DNA from: Lysobacteraceae bacterium
Lineage (GTDB): Bacteria > Pseudomonadota > Gammaproteobacteria > Xanthomonadales > Rhodanobacteraceae
Reading direction: 5' to 3'
DNA length: 64,000 nucleotides
NCBI GenBank assembly: GCA_004143945.1
Contig: SEHB01000012.1
Coordinates: 80,229 to 144,228 of the forward strand
Shown piece after piece: positions 45,365-54,863 of this stretch; the stretch's first letter is position 1; every line of letters begins with the position of its first letter. Under the pieces are notes generated by a model that searched no databases, was not told the DNA's origin, and saw nothing but the letters and a program-made list of their open reading frames with translations. Position numbers and translations under genes: made by a program.

Positions 45365-47743
45365 ATGGACGAACGCGAATACCAGCGACGCAAGGACGCC
45401 TTCCAGGCGCTGCTCGACCTCGCGCCTGCCGCGCGCGAGCAGCGACTCGCGGCGATCGCGGCCACCGATGCGCAACTGGCCGATGCGTTGCGTCGGCAGC
45501 TGCGCGGCGCGGCGTCGACGCTGCCACTGCTCGACCGCGTCGGCGACGAGGCTGCGCTTCCCGAGATCGCCCATTACCGCCTCGTGCGCGAGCTCGGCCG
45601 CGGCGGCATGGGCCGCGTCTGGCTGGCCGAGCGGCGCCTCGGCGATGCGGTGCAGCCGGTCGCGCTGAAGCGCATCCTGCATGGCGCCTGGACCACGGAA
45701 GACCGTCGCCGCTTCGAGCGCGAGCGGCGCATCCTCGCGGGCCTCGCACATCCGAACATCGCCGCGCTCGTCGACGGCGGCACCGACGCCGACGGCGCGC
45801 CTTATCTCGCGACCGTGTACGTCGACGGCGAGCGCATCGACCGGCATGCCGAACGCGACAGGCTCGATGCGCAGGCGCGCGTGCGACTGGTCGCGAAGGT
45901 CGCGGCCGCGGTCGCCCACGCGCATCGCAGCCTCGTCGTGCATCGCGACCTCAAGCCCGCGAACATCCTCGTCGACCGCCAAGGCGAGCCGAAGCTGCTC
46001 GACTTCGGCATCGCGCGCCTGCTCGGCGAGGACGCGATCACCACGACCGGCAGCAGCCAGATGACGCTGCGCTACGCGGCGCCGGAACAGGTGCGCGGCG
46101 AGGCCGAGCTGCACGGCGGCGCCAGCGACATCTACTCGCTCGGCGTGCTGCTGTACGAGCTGCTCGCGGGCGGGTCGCCGTATGGCGCCTCGCGCGAGCA
46201 GGCATCGCTGCTAGCGGCGATCCTCGAGACGACGCCGTCGCCGCCTTCGCGCGCGCGTCATCTCGGCGGAGTCGATGCCGACCTCGATGCGATCGTGCTG
46301 AAGGCGCTGCGCAAGAGGCCGCAGGAGCGCTACGAGAGCGCCGATGCGTTCGCCGACGACCTCTTGCGCTGGCTCCGGCGCGAACCGGTCGCTGCGCGCC
46401 GCGGGGAGCGCGGCTACCATGCGCGCGCGTTCGTGCGCCGTCGCTGGCCGTGGATCGCCGCAGCCGCGCTGGTGATGGCGCTGGTCGGCTACCACGTCGC
46501 GACGCTCGACGCGCAACTGCGTCGCGTCGGCCTCGAGCGCGACAAGGCGCAGGCGCTGGCCGGCTACTTCGGCGAGTTGTTCAAGGAGGCAAGGCCGGCC
46601 GATACCGAGCGCGGCGAGATCAGCGCGCGCGAGCTGCTCGAACGCAGCGTCGACCGCCTGCGCAAGGACGGCGCGAAGGCGCCCTCCACGCGCGCGACCT
46701 TGTTGCTGGCCGCCAACGACGCGCTTGCCCACCTCGGCCAGCATCGCGCGGGCCAGGTCGCGGTGGACGCCGCGCTCGGACTGCTCGAGGCGATGCCCGC
46801 GCCCGACCCCGCGTTGCTCGCGCGCGCCCATGCGGAGCGCGCGTCCAACCACTACAAGCTGGCCGACCTCGCGGGCGCGCGCCGCGAGATCGCTCGTGCG
46901 GTCGAGCTGCTCGACGGCGTCGACGACCCCGATCTCGTGTTGACCGTGCAGCAGCAGGATGCGATCTACGCCGACGATGCGGGCGAGCACGCGCAGGCGC
47001 AGGCGACCTACCGACGCATCCTCGAGATCGCCAGAGCGAGGCTCGATACGCCCGAGGGGTTGCGCAGTTATCTCGCCGCGCAATCGAACCTCGCGTTGTC
47101 CGAGTTGCGCGACGATCCGGCGCGCGGCGAGGCTCGCCTGCGCGACGCACTCACGGTCGAAGCGCGCCACGGACCCGCGGACCGCGCGGTGGTGCTGCCG
47201 ATCAAGTCCTACCTCGCGCGCACGCTCGTGAACCAGGGGCGCCTGGTGCAGGCGCGTCCCCTGCACGAAGAAGTGCTGCGCGAAGCGCGTGCCCACTACG
47301 GGCGCGACGATCCCTGGCTCGACGTGATCGGCTACCACTACGCGACGCTCGCGATGCTCGACGGCCGCGCGAAAGAGGCGATCGACATGCTCGATGCGTC
47401 GATCGCGCGACGACCGCGGCCTCCGCCGGACACCGATACCGCGGGCTGGAGCAACCTCGCGCACCGGGCGAGCGCGGCGCTGGCGCACGGCGACTGGTCC
47501 GATGCCGTCGCGCGCTTCGGGCCCGTGCTCGCGTGGCGCGAACGCCTCGGACGCGGCGAAGGTCCGGCCGCGCGCTTCGACCGCGCACAGCTGGCCTATG
47601 CGCAGTGCCGGGCCGATCCGGGCGAAGAGACGCGTGCCGCGCTTGCGGCTTCGCTCGCGCACGCGGGCGGCTGGAGCGGCTGGGCTGCGTGGAAATCGCG
47701 CGAATTCCTGCCCGCGTGCGAGCGCGCGCTGGCCGCGAGGTAA
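45365..47743 (+). CDS. Ser/Thr protein kinase with membrane helix and TPR-type C-terminus (paralogue 1)
   Basis: A 792-residue kinase. A helical N-terminal region (1-70) is followed by the kinase domain: GRGGMG (78-83), Lys102 in VALK, HRD (193-195) with K198 in DLKPAN, DFG (213-215) and APE (239-241). All catalytic residues are present. One membrane helix lies at 361-380, then a helical repeat region (TPR-type) of about 400 residues outside. The start at 45365 gives MDEREYQRRKDAF, which matches the paralogues' MHANDYQRRKDAW; an upstream ATG at 45353 would add four residues. It follows the sigma by 30 bases and precedes a delta-60-like exported protein. Confidence 0.9.
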   Translation: MDEREYQRRKDAFQALLDLAPAAREQRLAAIAATDAQLADALRRQLRGAASTLPLLDRVGDEAALPEIAHYRLVRELGRGGMGRVWLAERRLGDAVQPVALKRILHGAWTTEDRRRFERERRILAGLAHPNIAALVDGGTDADGAPYLATVYVDGERIDRHAERDRLDAQARVRLVAKVAAAVAHAHRSLVVHRDLKPANILVDRQGEPKLLDFGIARLLGEDAITTTGSSQMTLRYAAPEQVRGEAELHGGASDIYSLGVLLYELLAGGSPYGASREQASLLAAILETTPSPPSRARHLGGVDADLDAIVLKALRKRPQERYESADAFADDLLRWLRREPVAARRGERGYHARAFVRRRWPWIAAAALVMALVGYHVATLDAQLRRVGLERDKAQALAGYFGELFKEARPADTERGEISARELLERSVDRLRKDGAKAPSTRATLLLAANDALAHLGQHRAGQVAVDAALGLLEAMPAPDPALLARAHAERASNHYKLADLAGARREIARAVELLDGVDDPDLVLTVQQQDAIYADDAGEHAQAQATYRRILEIARARLDTPEGLRSYLAAQSNLALSELRDDPARGEARLRDALTVEARHGPADRAVVLPIKSYLARTLVNQGRLVQARPLHEEVLREARAHYGRDDPWLDVIGYHYATLAMLDGRAKEAIDMLDASIARRPRPPPDTDTAGWSNLAHRASAALAHGDWSDAVARFGPVLAWRERLGRGEGPAARFDRAQLAYAQCRADPGEETRAALAASLAHAGGWSGWAAWKSREFLPACERALAAR

Positions 47744-47841
47744 CGCCGCTGCGGCGCCTTCGGTGCCCACGCGCGGAGAATCGATGCGAGTGATGCGTAC
47801 TGCAGGAAGCGCGGCTTGCGCGCTCCTGGAGTTCCAGCATC

Positions 47842-49173
47842 ATGAAGTCCCTGCGCTTCGCGCTTCCGCTTGCAGGCCTGTGCGCGGTTTCCGCCGCGTC
47901 GGCGCATACCGGGCCATTCGATCCTGCGTTCGGCGAGGGCGGCCTCGCGTCCTACGCCTTCCAGCCTGTCAACGGCCTCCTGGCGGATGCCGCGGTCGTC
48001 GGGTGCGCGGGGCCCAACGGGAGCTTCGTCGTGGTCGGCACCGCATCGAACGGGGTGCGCATCGTGACGGCGAGACTGCGACCCGATGGCCGCTACGACA
48101 CGAGCTTCAGCGGCGACGGAAAGGAGAGTTTCGATTCGGTCGCCGACCACATGTCGCCCGCTCCCGGGGTGTGCCAGCCGAATGGCGATCCGGTCCTCGT
48201 TCGGGCCATCACCGGCGCCGGTGGCGAGCAGTCCATGCGCCTCGTACGCGTGAGGCGCGATACCGGACTGCCCGATCCCGCATTCGGCAACGGCGGCATC
48301 GTGGACCTCGATCTCGACCTGCACGTCACCGGCCTCGGTCAGGCGGAGGTGCCGCTGGGTCTCAATGTGCTCGCGAACGGCGACCTCGTGGTCAGTGGCT
48401 ACGCCTCGAATGCGCAGGGCGGTGTGTCAGGCTTCGTTGCGCTGCTCGACGGCGCCGGCACGGTGCGCGCGGCGAGACTCGTCGAAGCATGGCACCTGAC
48501 GACGACGCTCGATGCGCCGGATGGATCGCTGTGGGCGTTCGGCTCGACCGGCAACGGCGCCGTGCGCGTGACGCTGGACAGGAACACGCTGGCCCCTGGC
48601 CTGCGCGTCACCGCGGACCTCGGCTCGGCGGTACACGCGGGCGCGGCTCGCGTCGTGCGACCGGGCGCGGTCGCGATGGCGGTCGTCGCGCGCAACACGG
48701 ACGCTTCGCACCGCCCGCTGCTGATGCTGTTCCGCGCAGACGTCGCCACGCCGCTCGCGATGGCATCGCCCGCGTTCGACGGCAACGCGTTCGGGATGTC
48801 GGATGCGGTCGGGACGCAGGGCGTGCAGGTCCTGCCCGGAGGTCGCGTGCTGTATGCGGGCACCGCGCGCGACCTTGCGAGCAGCAGAGACGACGCGCTC
48901 TACTTCGCGATGGCGCGCGTCGGCCGCGAACCCGGCGACGACGAGTGGGAACATGCGTTCGGCCACAACAGCATGCAGGTCGGTCGTTTCGAGCCCGATG
49001 CGCCCGGATGCGCGGGGCAGGCGCCGAGGCAACTGTTGCATCGCGTGACCGCATGGCTCGGGCGGCCCGCGTTCGTCGGTCGCGTCGACGGCAACTGCGT
49101 CGACGCGAGCGCGGAAAACTACCTCGTCGGTCGCGTCGAAACCAACTACCTGTTCGCCGACGGGATGGATTGA
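47842..49173 (+). CDS. Exported delta-60-repeat-like protein with FADGMD tail (copy 1)
   Basis: A 443-residue exported protein. The signal peptide (about 1-21) is followed by HTGPFDPAFGEGGLASY and repeats of the type RLRPDGRYDTSFSGDGKESFD and FGNGGIVDLDLDLH, the pattern of delta-60 repeats, which form beta-propellers. The C-terminus is NYLFADGMD. It is the paralogue of the protein at 49818, and the region following the stop is similar in both copies. It lies 98 bases after the kinase stop. No function is known. Confidence 0.8.
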   Translation: MKSLRFALPLAGLCAVSAASAHTGPFDPAFGEGGLASYAFQPVNGLLADAAVVGCAGPNGSFVVVGTASNGVRIVTARLRPDGRYDTSFSGDGKESFDSVADHMSPAPGVCQPNGDPVLVRAITGAGGEQSMRLVRVRRDTGLPDPAFGNGGIVDLDLDLHVTGLGQAEVPLGLNVLANGDLVVSGYASNAQGGVSGFVALLDGAGTVRAARLVEAWHLTTTLDAPDGSLWAFGSTGNGAVRVTLDRNTLAPGLRVTADLGSAVHAGAARVVRPGAVAMAVVARNTDASHRPLLMLFRADVATPLAMASPAFDGNAFGMSDAVGTQGVQVLPGGRVLYAGTARDLASSRDDALYFAMARVGREPGDDEWEHAFGHNSMQVGRFEPDAPGCAGQAPRQLLHRVTAWLGRPAFVGRVDGNCVDASAENYLVGRVETNYLFADGMD

Positions 49174-49231
49174 CCGGCGCCGGCGCGCGGCGAGCCGGCA
49201 CCCGCACAATGCGCGCGGCGAAGAAGACCGC

Positions 49232-49821
49232 ATGCAGGTGAACGACTACCAGCAACACAAGGACGCATGGTTCGAGCTGTTCGAACTCGGCTGCCGGCCG
49301 GCCGCGAGTCCGCCGCCTGGAGCCATCGCGCCCATCGCGCCAGTGCGGCCCTGATGCAAGGAGACTGGCAGGACGCAATCGACCGCCTGCAGCAGGTGCT
49401 GGCGTGGCGCGAGCGCCTAGGCCGCGGCGATGGGCCGGCCGCGCTGTTCGATCGCGCCCAGGTCGCCTACGCGCGTTGCCGCATCGAACCCGGGACGCGG
49501 ACGCGGCTCGCGCTGCGCGAGGCACTCGCGGGCTGCCCTGGCTGGAGCGGATGGGCGGCCTGGCGTGCGCGCGCATTCGCGACGGATTGCGATGCCGCCG
49601 TCGCACTTGCCCGGACAGGCGACATGCGAGCGAAAGGCAAGAGCGCCGGCCGACCTTTGGTCGTCCAGCCTACGGTGCTGCGCGAAGCGCTTTTCGTAGG
49701 CTGGACGCGCGCAGCGCGGCCGGCGATTTCGCTCCCGGCAGACAGGGCAGCGGAGGATTCCCCTGCGTTGCGCGTACTGCAATGGGCGCGAACCCCGCGC
49801 CTGCCCTGGCCGTCCCCATGA
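49232..49821 (+). pseudogene. Remnant of a third kinase paralogue (middle deleted)
   Basis: This piece begins MQVNDYQQHKDAWFELFELG, like the N-termini of both intact kinases, then jumps to a C-terminal part AAWSHRAHRASAALMQGDWQDAI that matches the end of the kinase at 45365 (AGWSNLAHRASAALAHGDWSDAV). The whole kinase domain, membrane helix and most of the TPR part are missing, and the two pieces are in different frames. The upstream sequence also resembles that before the third kinase. The homologous end is near 49615. Beyond it the frame runs into a GTAG REP pair and stops at 49821, overlapping the ATG of the next gene. Confidence 0.8.
49644..49725. repeat. Inverted GTAG REP pair after the kinase remnant
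   Basis: CGTCCAGCCTAC on the left is mirrored by GTAGGCTGGACG on the right, with CGCCGGCCGACC and GCGGCCGGCG on the outer sides. It is the reverse arrangement of the copies at 38181. Confidence 0.8.
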
Positions 49822-51161
49822 ATCACTTCCTCACTGCGCTTTCCCTGGCCGCGCTCTTCGTTGCGCCGTCGTTGCGCGCACACAGCGGCCCACTCGATCC
49901 CACGTTCGGCGATGGCGGGATGCAGCACTACGGTTTCCAGGCCGTTCCCGGCCCCAATGGAAGCGGCGATGCGGCGCGCGTCGGCTGCCCGGGCCCGGGT
50001 GGCACGTTCATCGTGATCGGCTCGGCCTCCGGTGGTGTGCGCATCGTCACCACGCGCCTGCTGCCGGACGGAAGACTCGACCCTTCCTTCAGCGCCGACG
50101 GCAAGGAGAGTTTCGACTTCGACGGCTATTCGAGCTATGGGGGCTTCGCGCCCGCGGTATGCCTGCCGACGGGCGATGCAGTGATTGCACACGTCGTCAC
50201 CGTCGACGACGGCGAACAGAACCTGCGCCTCGTGCGCGTGGGGCGCGATTCCGGCCTCCCGGTCGCGGGTTTTGGCATCGGCGGCGTGGTCGACCTGGAC
50301 CTCGACGCGCACATCGCCGATCTGGCCAGGCCCGAGGTGGCGGTAGGCCTGAACGTACTCGCGAACGGTGACCTCGTCATCACGGGCTACGTGGCCACGT
50401 CGACCGTTGCGGAGACGGGTTTCGCCGCCGTGCTCGATGCGTCGGGACAGGTACGCGTTGCCAAGTTGGTGGATTGCTGGCTGACCAGCGCCGCGATGGA
50501 CGGCCCGCAAGGAACGCTGTGGGTGTTCGGCTCCACCGGCTACAACGCCTGCCGACTGACGCTGGACTCCGACACGCTGGCGCAACACGATCGCCTGATC
50601 GGGCCGGCGACGCCGCGACAGTTCCCCGGTGCCGCGCGTCTCGTGCGCCCAGGGACGGTTGCGATGGCGGTGACCACGCTGGCGCCGAAGGGCGGCAGCG
50701 GCGTGGGCGCGGCAATGCAGGTGTTTCGCGACGATGCGGTCACGTCCATTCCGCTGCCGATACCGGCTGACGCGAGCCTGCTCGCCAGCGGCTCGAGTTA
50801 TCCGGGCGTGCAGATCCTGCCTGGAGGCCGCGTGCTGTACGGCGCGACGGCCGTCGATATCGCCAGCGGGGCGTATGAAGGCCAGTATTTCGCGCTCGTG
50901 CACGTCGGCCGCGAACCCGCGGGCGATGGCATCGAGCCCGCATTCGGCGGCGGCGGCGTGCGCATGGCGCGTTTCGAGCCGGATACGCCCGAGTGCCAGG
51001 GGACGGCGCCACGGCAATCCCTGTATCGCATGACGCAATGGCTCGGCCGCCCGGCGTTCGTCGGGAGGGCGGATGCGACGTGCACCGGCGGCAACGCGGG
51101 CGAGGACTACCTCGTCGGGCGCATCGAAACGAACTACCTGTTTGCGGACGGCATGGATTGA
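49818..51161 (+). CDS. Exported delta-60-repeat-like protein with FADGMD tail (copy 2)
   Basis: A 447-residue exported protein. A signal peptide (about 1-21) is followed by HSGPLDPTFGDGGMQHY and RLLPDGRLDPSFSADGKESFD, the same delta-60-type repeats as copy 1, and the same tail NYLFADGMD. It can be aligned with copy 1 over its whole length by eye. The start codon overlaps the stop of the collapsed kinase remnant. The following 59 bases lead into the second intact kinase. Confidence 0.8.
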   Translation: MNHFLTALSLAALFVAPSLRAHSGPLDPTFGDGGMQHYGFQAVPGPNGSGDAARVGCPGPGGTFIVIGSASGGVRIVTTRLLPDGRLDPSFSADGKESFDFDGYSSYGGFAPAVCLPTGDAVIAHVVTVDDGEQNLRLVRVGRDSGLPVAGFGIGGVVDLDLDAHIADLARPEVAVGLNVLANGDLVITGYVATSTVAETGFAAVLDASGQVRVAKLVDCWLTSAAMDGPQGTLWVFGSTGYNACRLTLDSDTLAQHDRLIGPATPRQFPGAARLVRPGTVAMAVTTLAPKGGSGVGAAMQVFRDDAVTSIPLPIPADASLLASGSSYPGVQILPGGRVLYGATAVDIASGAYEGQYFALVHVGREPAGDGIEPAFGGGGVRMARFEPDTPECQGTAPRQSLYRMTQWLGRPAFVGRADATCTGGNAGEDYLVGRIETNYLFADGMD

Positions 51162-51219
51162 AGGGCGCTGGCGCGCACCGCGTCGCCGCCCGCACAATGC
51201 GCGCGGCCACGGGGACCGC

Positions 51220-53610
51220 ATGCACGCGAACGACTACCAGCGACGCAAGGATGCCTGGTTGGAGCTGTCCGAGCTCGAACCGGCCGCGCGCGCGCAACGG
51301 CTCGACGCGATCGCGCGCGAGGACGCCGCGCTCGCGGCGGCGTTGCATGCGCAGTTCGCTGCGGCGGGTCAACCCGTGGCCCTGCTCGATCGCGCTTCCG
51401 CAGTCGCCGGTGCCCCGGCCTTGCCGCAATACCGCGTGCTGCGCGAACTCGGCCGCGGTGGCATGGGCCGCGTGTGGCTGGCCGAGCGCCGCATCGGCGA
51501 CGCGGTCCAGCAGGTCGCGCTGAAGCAGATCCTCCACGGCGCGTGGAACGCCGAGGACCGGCGCCGGTTCGAGCGCGAGCGGCGCATCCTCGCCGGTCTC
51601 GCGCATCCGAACATCGCGGCCCTCGTCGATGGCGGCAGCGATGCCGACGGCGTCCCGTGGCTGGCGACCGCCTACGTCGATGGCGAGCGGCTCGACCGCC
51701 ACGTCGAGCGCGCGCAACCCGACCTCGCCACGCGCGTGCGCCTGTTGTCGAAGGTCGCCGCCGCAGTGGACCACGCACATCGGCACCTGGTCGTGCATCG
51801 CGACCTCAAGCCCGCGAACATCCTCGTCGACCGTGCGGGCGAGCCGAAGCTGCTCGACTTCGGCATCGCGCGCCTGCTCGGCGAAGAGGCGATCACGACC
51901 ACCGGCAGCAGCCAGATGACCTTGCGCTATGCGGCGCCGGAACGGGTGCGCGGCGAAGGCGATGCGACCGCGGTCGCGGGCGACGTGTATGCGCTCGGCG
52001 TGCTGCTTTACGAGCTGCTCGCGGGCGCGTCGCCCTATGGCGACACACGCGACCAGTCCGCGCTGATCGCGGCGATCCTGCACGACCAGCCGCCGGCGCC
52101 GTCGACGCGCGCGACGATCGCCGGCGTCGACGCCGACCTCGACGCGATCGTGCTGAAGTCGTTGCGCAAGCGAGCGCAGGATCGCTACGCGGGCGCCGAT
52201 GCGTTCGCCGCCGACCTCGAACGCTGGCTTGCGCGCGAACCGGTCGAGGCGCGTCGCGGCGAACGCGGCTACCGCGCGCGCGCATGGCTGCGCCGGCGCT
52301 GGGCGTGGCCAGTGGCCGCGGCGCTGCTGCTCGGCGCACTGGCCTACCATCTGCATGCGCTGGATCGCGAACTCGACCGAGCCGAAGCCGAGCGCGACCG
52401 CGCGCAGGCGCTCGCCGGCTACTTCGGCGAACTGTTCAAGGGCGCGCGACCGGCCGACACCGAACGCGGCGACATCAGCGCGCGCGAGCTGCTCGAGCGC
52501 AGCGTGGCCGAGCTGCACCGTGATGCGCATCGACCCGCAGCGACGCGCGCGTCGATGCTGATGGCGGCGGGCGACGCGCTCGGCTACATCGGCCAGAGCG
52601 CGAAGGCGCGCGACGCCTACGCGCTCGCGGTGGAACTGCTGCGAAGCGCATCGGCGGATCCGGAAACGCTCGCGCGCGCGCTCAGCGAGCTCGCGAGCCA
52701 TCGCTATCTCGCCGCCGATCGCGTCGCCGCGCGCCGCGACGTCGATGAAGCCCTCGCGCTGGTCGACGCCGGCCACGTCGGCGACCCGCACCTTCCGATC
52801 ACGCTGCTGCAACAGGCCGCGATGATGGACGAGGAGGGCGGCGAGATCGAACGCGCGCGCGCAGGTTACGAGCGCGCAATCGAACTCGCGCGGCCGCTGC
52901 TGCATACGCGTGAAGGCGTCGAGAGCTACCTCGCCGCCCAGATCAACATCGCGACCTGGGACATGCGCGAGAACGCGACGCTGCCGCAGGCCGAGCAGCG
53001 GCTGCGCGAAGCGATCGCGACCGCGGCGCGCGAGGCATTCGATGATCCCTACAGCCTGTTCCCGATGCGCACCTACTTCGCGCGCGTGTTGTACGACCAG
53101 TACAAGCTCGCCGAGGCGCGTGCGGTGCTGGATCCGGTGGTCACCGAGGCGCGTGCGTGGTACGGCAAGGACGACACGTGGTTCGGGCTGATCCTCTCGC
53201 ACGCCGCGACACTCGCGATGCTCGAGCGGCGCGGCGCGGATGCGATCGCCTTGTTCGACGAGGCGATGGCGACGCAGGTCGCGCACGACGAGGAGCATCC
53301 CAATCGCTGGGCGATGCGTTCCGACCGCGCGATCGCGAGCATCCAGCGCGAGGAATGGCCCGACGCGATCGCGCGGCTGGAAGCGGTGCTCGCATGGCGC
53401 GCGCGCAGCGGCCGCGCGGATGGCGACAATGCGCGATTCGAACGCGCGGCGCTCGCATGGGCGCGCTGCCGCGCAGCACCCGACCCGGACAGGCGCGCCG
53501 CGCTCGATGAGGCGCTGGTGACGTCGGAATCCTTCCGCGGCTGGAAGCGCTGGCTCGCGCGCGAATGGCGTGGAGCCTGTGGAGGCGTAACCGCGCCGCC
53601 GGGGCGATGA
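51220..53610 (+). CDS. Ser/Thr protein kinase with membrane helix and TPR-type C-terminus (paralogue 2)
   Basis: A 796-residue kinase with the same design and almost the same length as paralogue 1. GRGGMG is at 78-83, Lys102, HRD 193-195 and DFG 213-215 are intact, and the APER variant (APERVRGEG) replaces APEQ. One membrane helix is at about 361-380 and a TPR-like region follows. It differs from paralogue 1 mainly in the C-terminal region, which probably reflects distinct sensing. It is preceded by a delta-60-like gene and is the last gene of the module. A CACAAT upstream is shared with the remnant and may be a -10 element. Confidence 0.9.
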   Translation: MHANDYQRRKDAWLELSELEPAARAQRLDAIAREDAALAAALHAQFAAAGQPVALLDRASAVAGAPALPQYRVLRELGRGGMGRVWLAERRIGDAVQQVALKQILHGAWNAEDRRRFERERRILAGLAHPNIAALVDGGSDADGVPWLATAYVDGERLDRHVERAQPDLATRVRLLSKVAAAVDHAHRHLVVHRDLKPANILVDRAGEPKLLDFGIARLLGEEAITTTGSSQMTLRYAAPERVRGEGDATAVAGDVYALGVLLYELLAGASPYGDTRDQSALIAAILHDQPPAPSTRATIAGVDADLDAIVLKSLRKRAQDRYAGADAFAADLERWLAREPVEARRGERGYRARAWLRRRWAWPVAAALLLGALAYHLHALDRELDRAEAERDRAQALAGYFGELFKGARPADTERGDISARELLERSVAELHRDAHRPAATRASMLMAAGDALGYIGQSAKARDAYALAVELLRSASADPETLARALSELASHRYLAADRVAARRDVDEALALVDAGHVGDPHLPITLLQQAAMMDEEGGEIERARAGYERAIELARPLLHTREGVESYLAAQINIATWDMRENATLPQAEQRLREAIATAAREAFDDPYSLFPMRTYFARVLYDQYKLAEARAVLDPVVTEARAWYGKDDTWFGLILSHAATLAMLERRGADAIALFDEAMATQVAHDEEHPNRWAMRSDRAIASIQREEWPDAIARLEAVLAWRARSGRADGDNARFERAALAWARCRAAPDPDRRAALDEALVTSESFRGWKRWLAREWRGACGGVTAPPGR

Positions 53611-53720
53611 TCGCGGCGCGCGCGGCGAGGGGGCAAGTCCGGCCACCGCCCACATGACTCCGCGGGGCTTTCCGCCTACCATGCGCGCCACCGCGCCCGT
53701 GCGCCATCCGACCTGAACCG

Positions 53721-54758
53721 ATGATCCGCGCCGCCGCCTCCGCGACCTTCCTGCTTGCCGCGGCGACCGCCGGTGCGCAGGCGCCCGATCCGCTCGACAT
53801 CCGCGCGTGCAAGGCGATCGAGTCCGACTCGCAACGCCTCGCGTGCTACGACAGCGCGACCCATCGCGACGAGATGGCGCCGGCAGCCACGCCGTCGCCG
53901 GCGACCGGGCAGGACATGTTCGGCCTCGAGACCGGCGACCCGCAACGCTCGCTGCTCGACAGCCGCTGGGAACTCGCGCCCGAGAGCAAGCTCGGCACGT
54001 TCAACCTGCGCGGCTACCAGCCGATCTACATCATGCCGCTGTTCGCGACCAGCGACCGCAACGAGACGCCGCACAGCCCGAATCCGAACAACACGGTCAC
54101 GGTGGGCGAGCCGCTCGACAGCATCGAGGCGAAGTTCCAGCTCAGCTTCAAGACCAAGGTGTGGCAGGGCGTGTTCGGCGACCACGGCGACGTCTGGGCG
54201 ACCTACACGCAATCCTCGCGCTGGCAGCTCTACAACAGCGACATCTCGCGCCCGTTCCGCGAGACCGACTACGAACCCGAAGTCATGCTCGTGTTCGACA
54301 CGCGCTACCGCGCATTCGGCTGGGACGGCCGGCTGCTCGGCATCGGCGTCAACCACCAGTCGAACGGGCGCAGCGACCCGTTCTCGCGCAGCTGGAACCG
54401 CGTGATCGCGAACATCGGTTTCGAGCGCGAAGGCTGGAGCGTGATGCTGCGCCCATGGTGGCGCATCAACGAGTCGTTCGATTCGGACAACAACCCCGAC
54501 ATCGAAGACTACATGGGCCGCGGCGAACTGCAGGTGCTGCACATCGGCGACGCGAACGAGTTCGGCCTGTTGCTGCGCCATTCGCTGCGCAGCGGCGCGG
54601 ACAGCCACGGCTCGGCGCGCTTCACCTGGAGCTTCCCGGTCGCGGGCAACCTGCGCGGTTACCTCGAGGCATTCACGGGCTACGGCGAAAGCCTCATCGA
54701 CTACAACCATCGCGCGACCTACCTCGGCGTGGGCGTGTCGCTGCTCGACTGGTACTGA
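53721..54758 (+). CDS. pldA: Outer-membrane phospholipase A
   Basis: A 345-residue outer membrane enzyme (OMPLA). A signal peptide (about 1-20) and a Cys-bearing N-terminal part (RACKAIESDSQRLACYD) precede a 12-strand barrel. The catalytic motif is NHQSNGRSDPFSRSWNR, with His212 and Ser214, and the conserved Asn region follows. It hydrolyses phospholipids when the outer membrane is disturbed. The DUF-like N-terminal extension of about 75 residues is longer than in E. coli PldA. It ends just before a GTAG REP-like pair. Confidence 0.9.
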   Translation: MIRAAASATFLLAAATAGAQAPDPLDIRACKAIESDSQRLACYDSATHRDEMAPAATPSPATGQDMFGLETGDPQRSLLDSRWELAPESKLGTFNLRGYQPIYIMPLFATSDRNETPHSPNPNNTVTVGEPLDSIEAKFQLSFKTKVWQGVFGDHGDVWATYTQSSRWQLYNSDISRPFRETDYEPEVMLVFDTRYRAFGWDGRLLGIGVNHQSNGRSDPFSRSWNRVIANIGFEREGWSVMLRPWWRINESFDSDNNPDIEDYMGRGELQVLHIGDANEFGLLLRHSLRSGADSHGSARFTWSFPVAGNLRGYLEAFTGYGESLIDYNHRATYLGVGVSLLDWY

Positions 54759-54831
54759 CGGCCGGCCGCGCTGCGCGCGTCCAGCCTGCGAAGCCGCGCA
54801 CCCCGCAGGCTGGACGAACTAGGGTCGGACG
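54759..54831. repeat. Degenerate GTAG REP pair
   Basis: CGGCCGGCCGCGCTGCGCGC and GTCCAGCCTGC on the left and GCAGGCTGGACG on the right form a partly conserved copy of the family at 38181. The GTAG is changed to GCAG. It is between pldA and the convergent ETF-QO gene. Confidence 0.6.
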
Positions 54832-54863
54832 GCTCATGTGGCGTGCGCGGCGCCCGCCGTGGA

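Noticed and set aside
49267..49821. Independent 184-residue gene
   Set aside because: Its first part equals the C-terminal end of the kinase paralogues and its last part is REP sequence; it is a remnant, not a separate gene.
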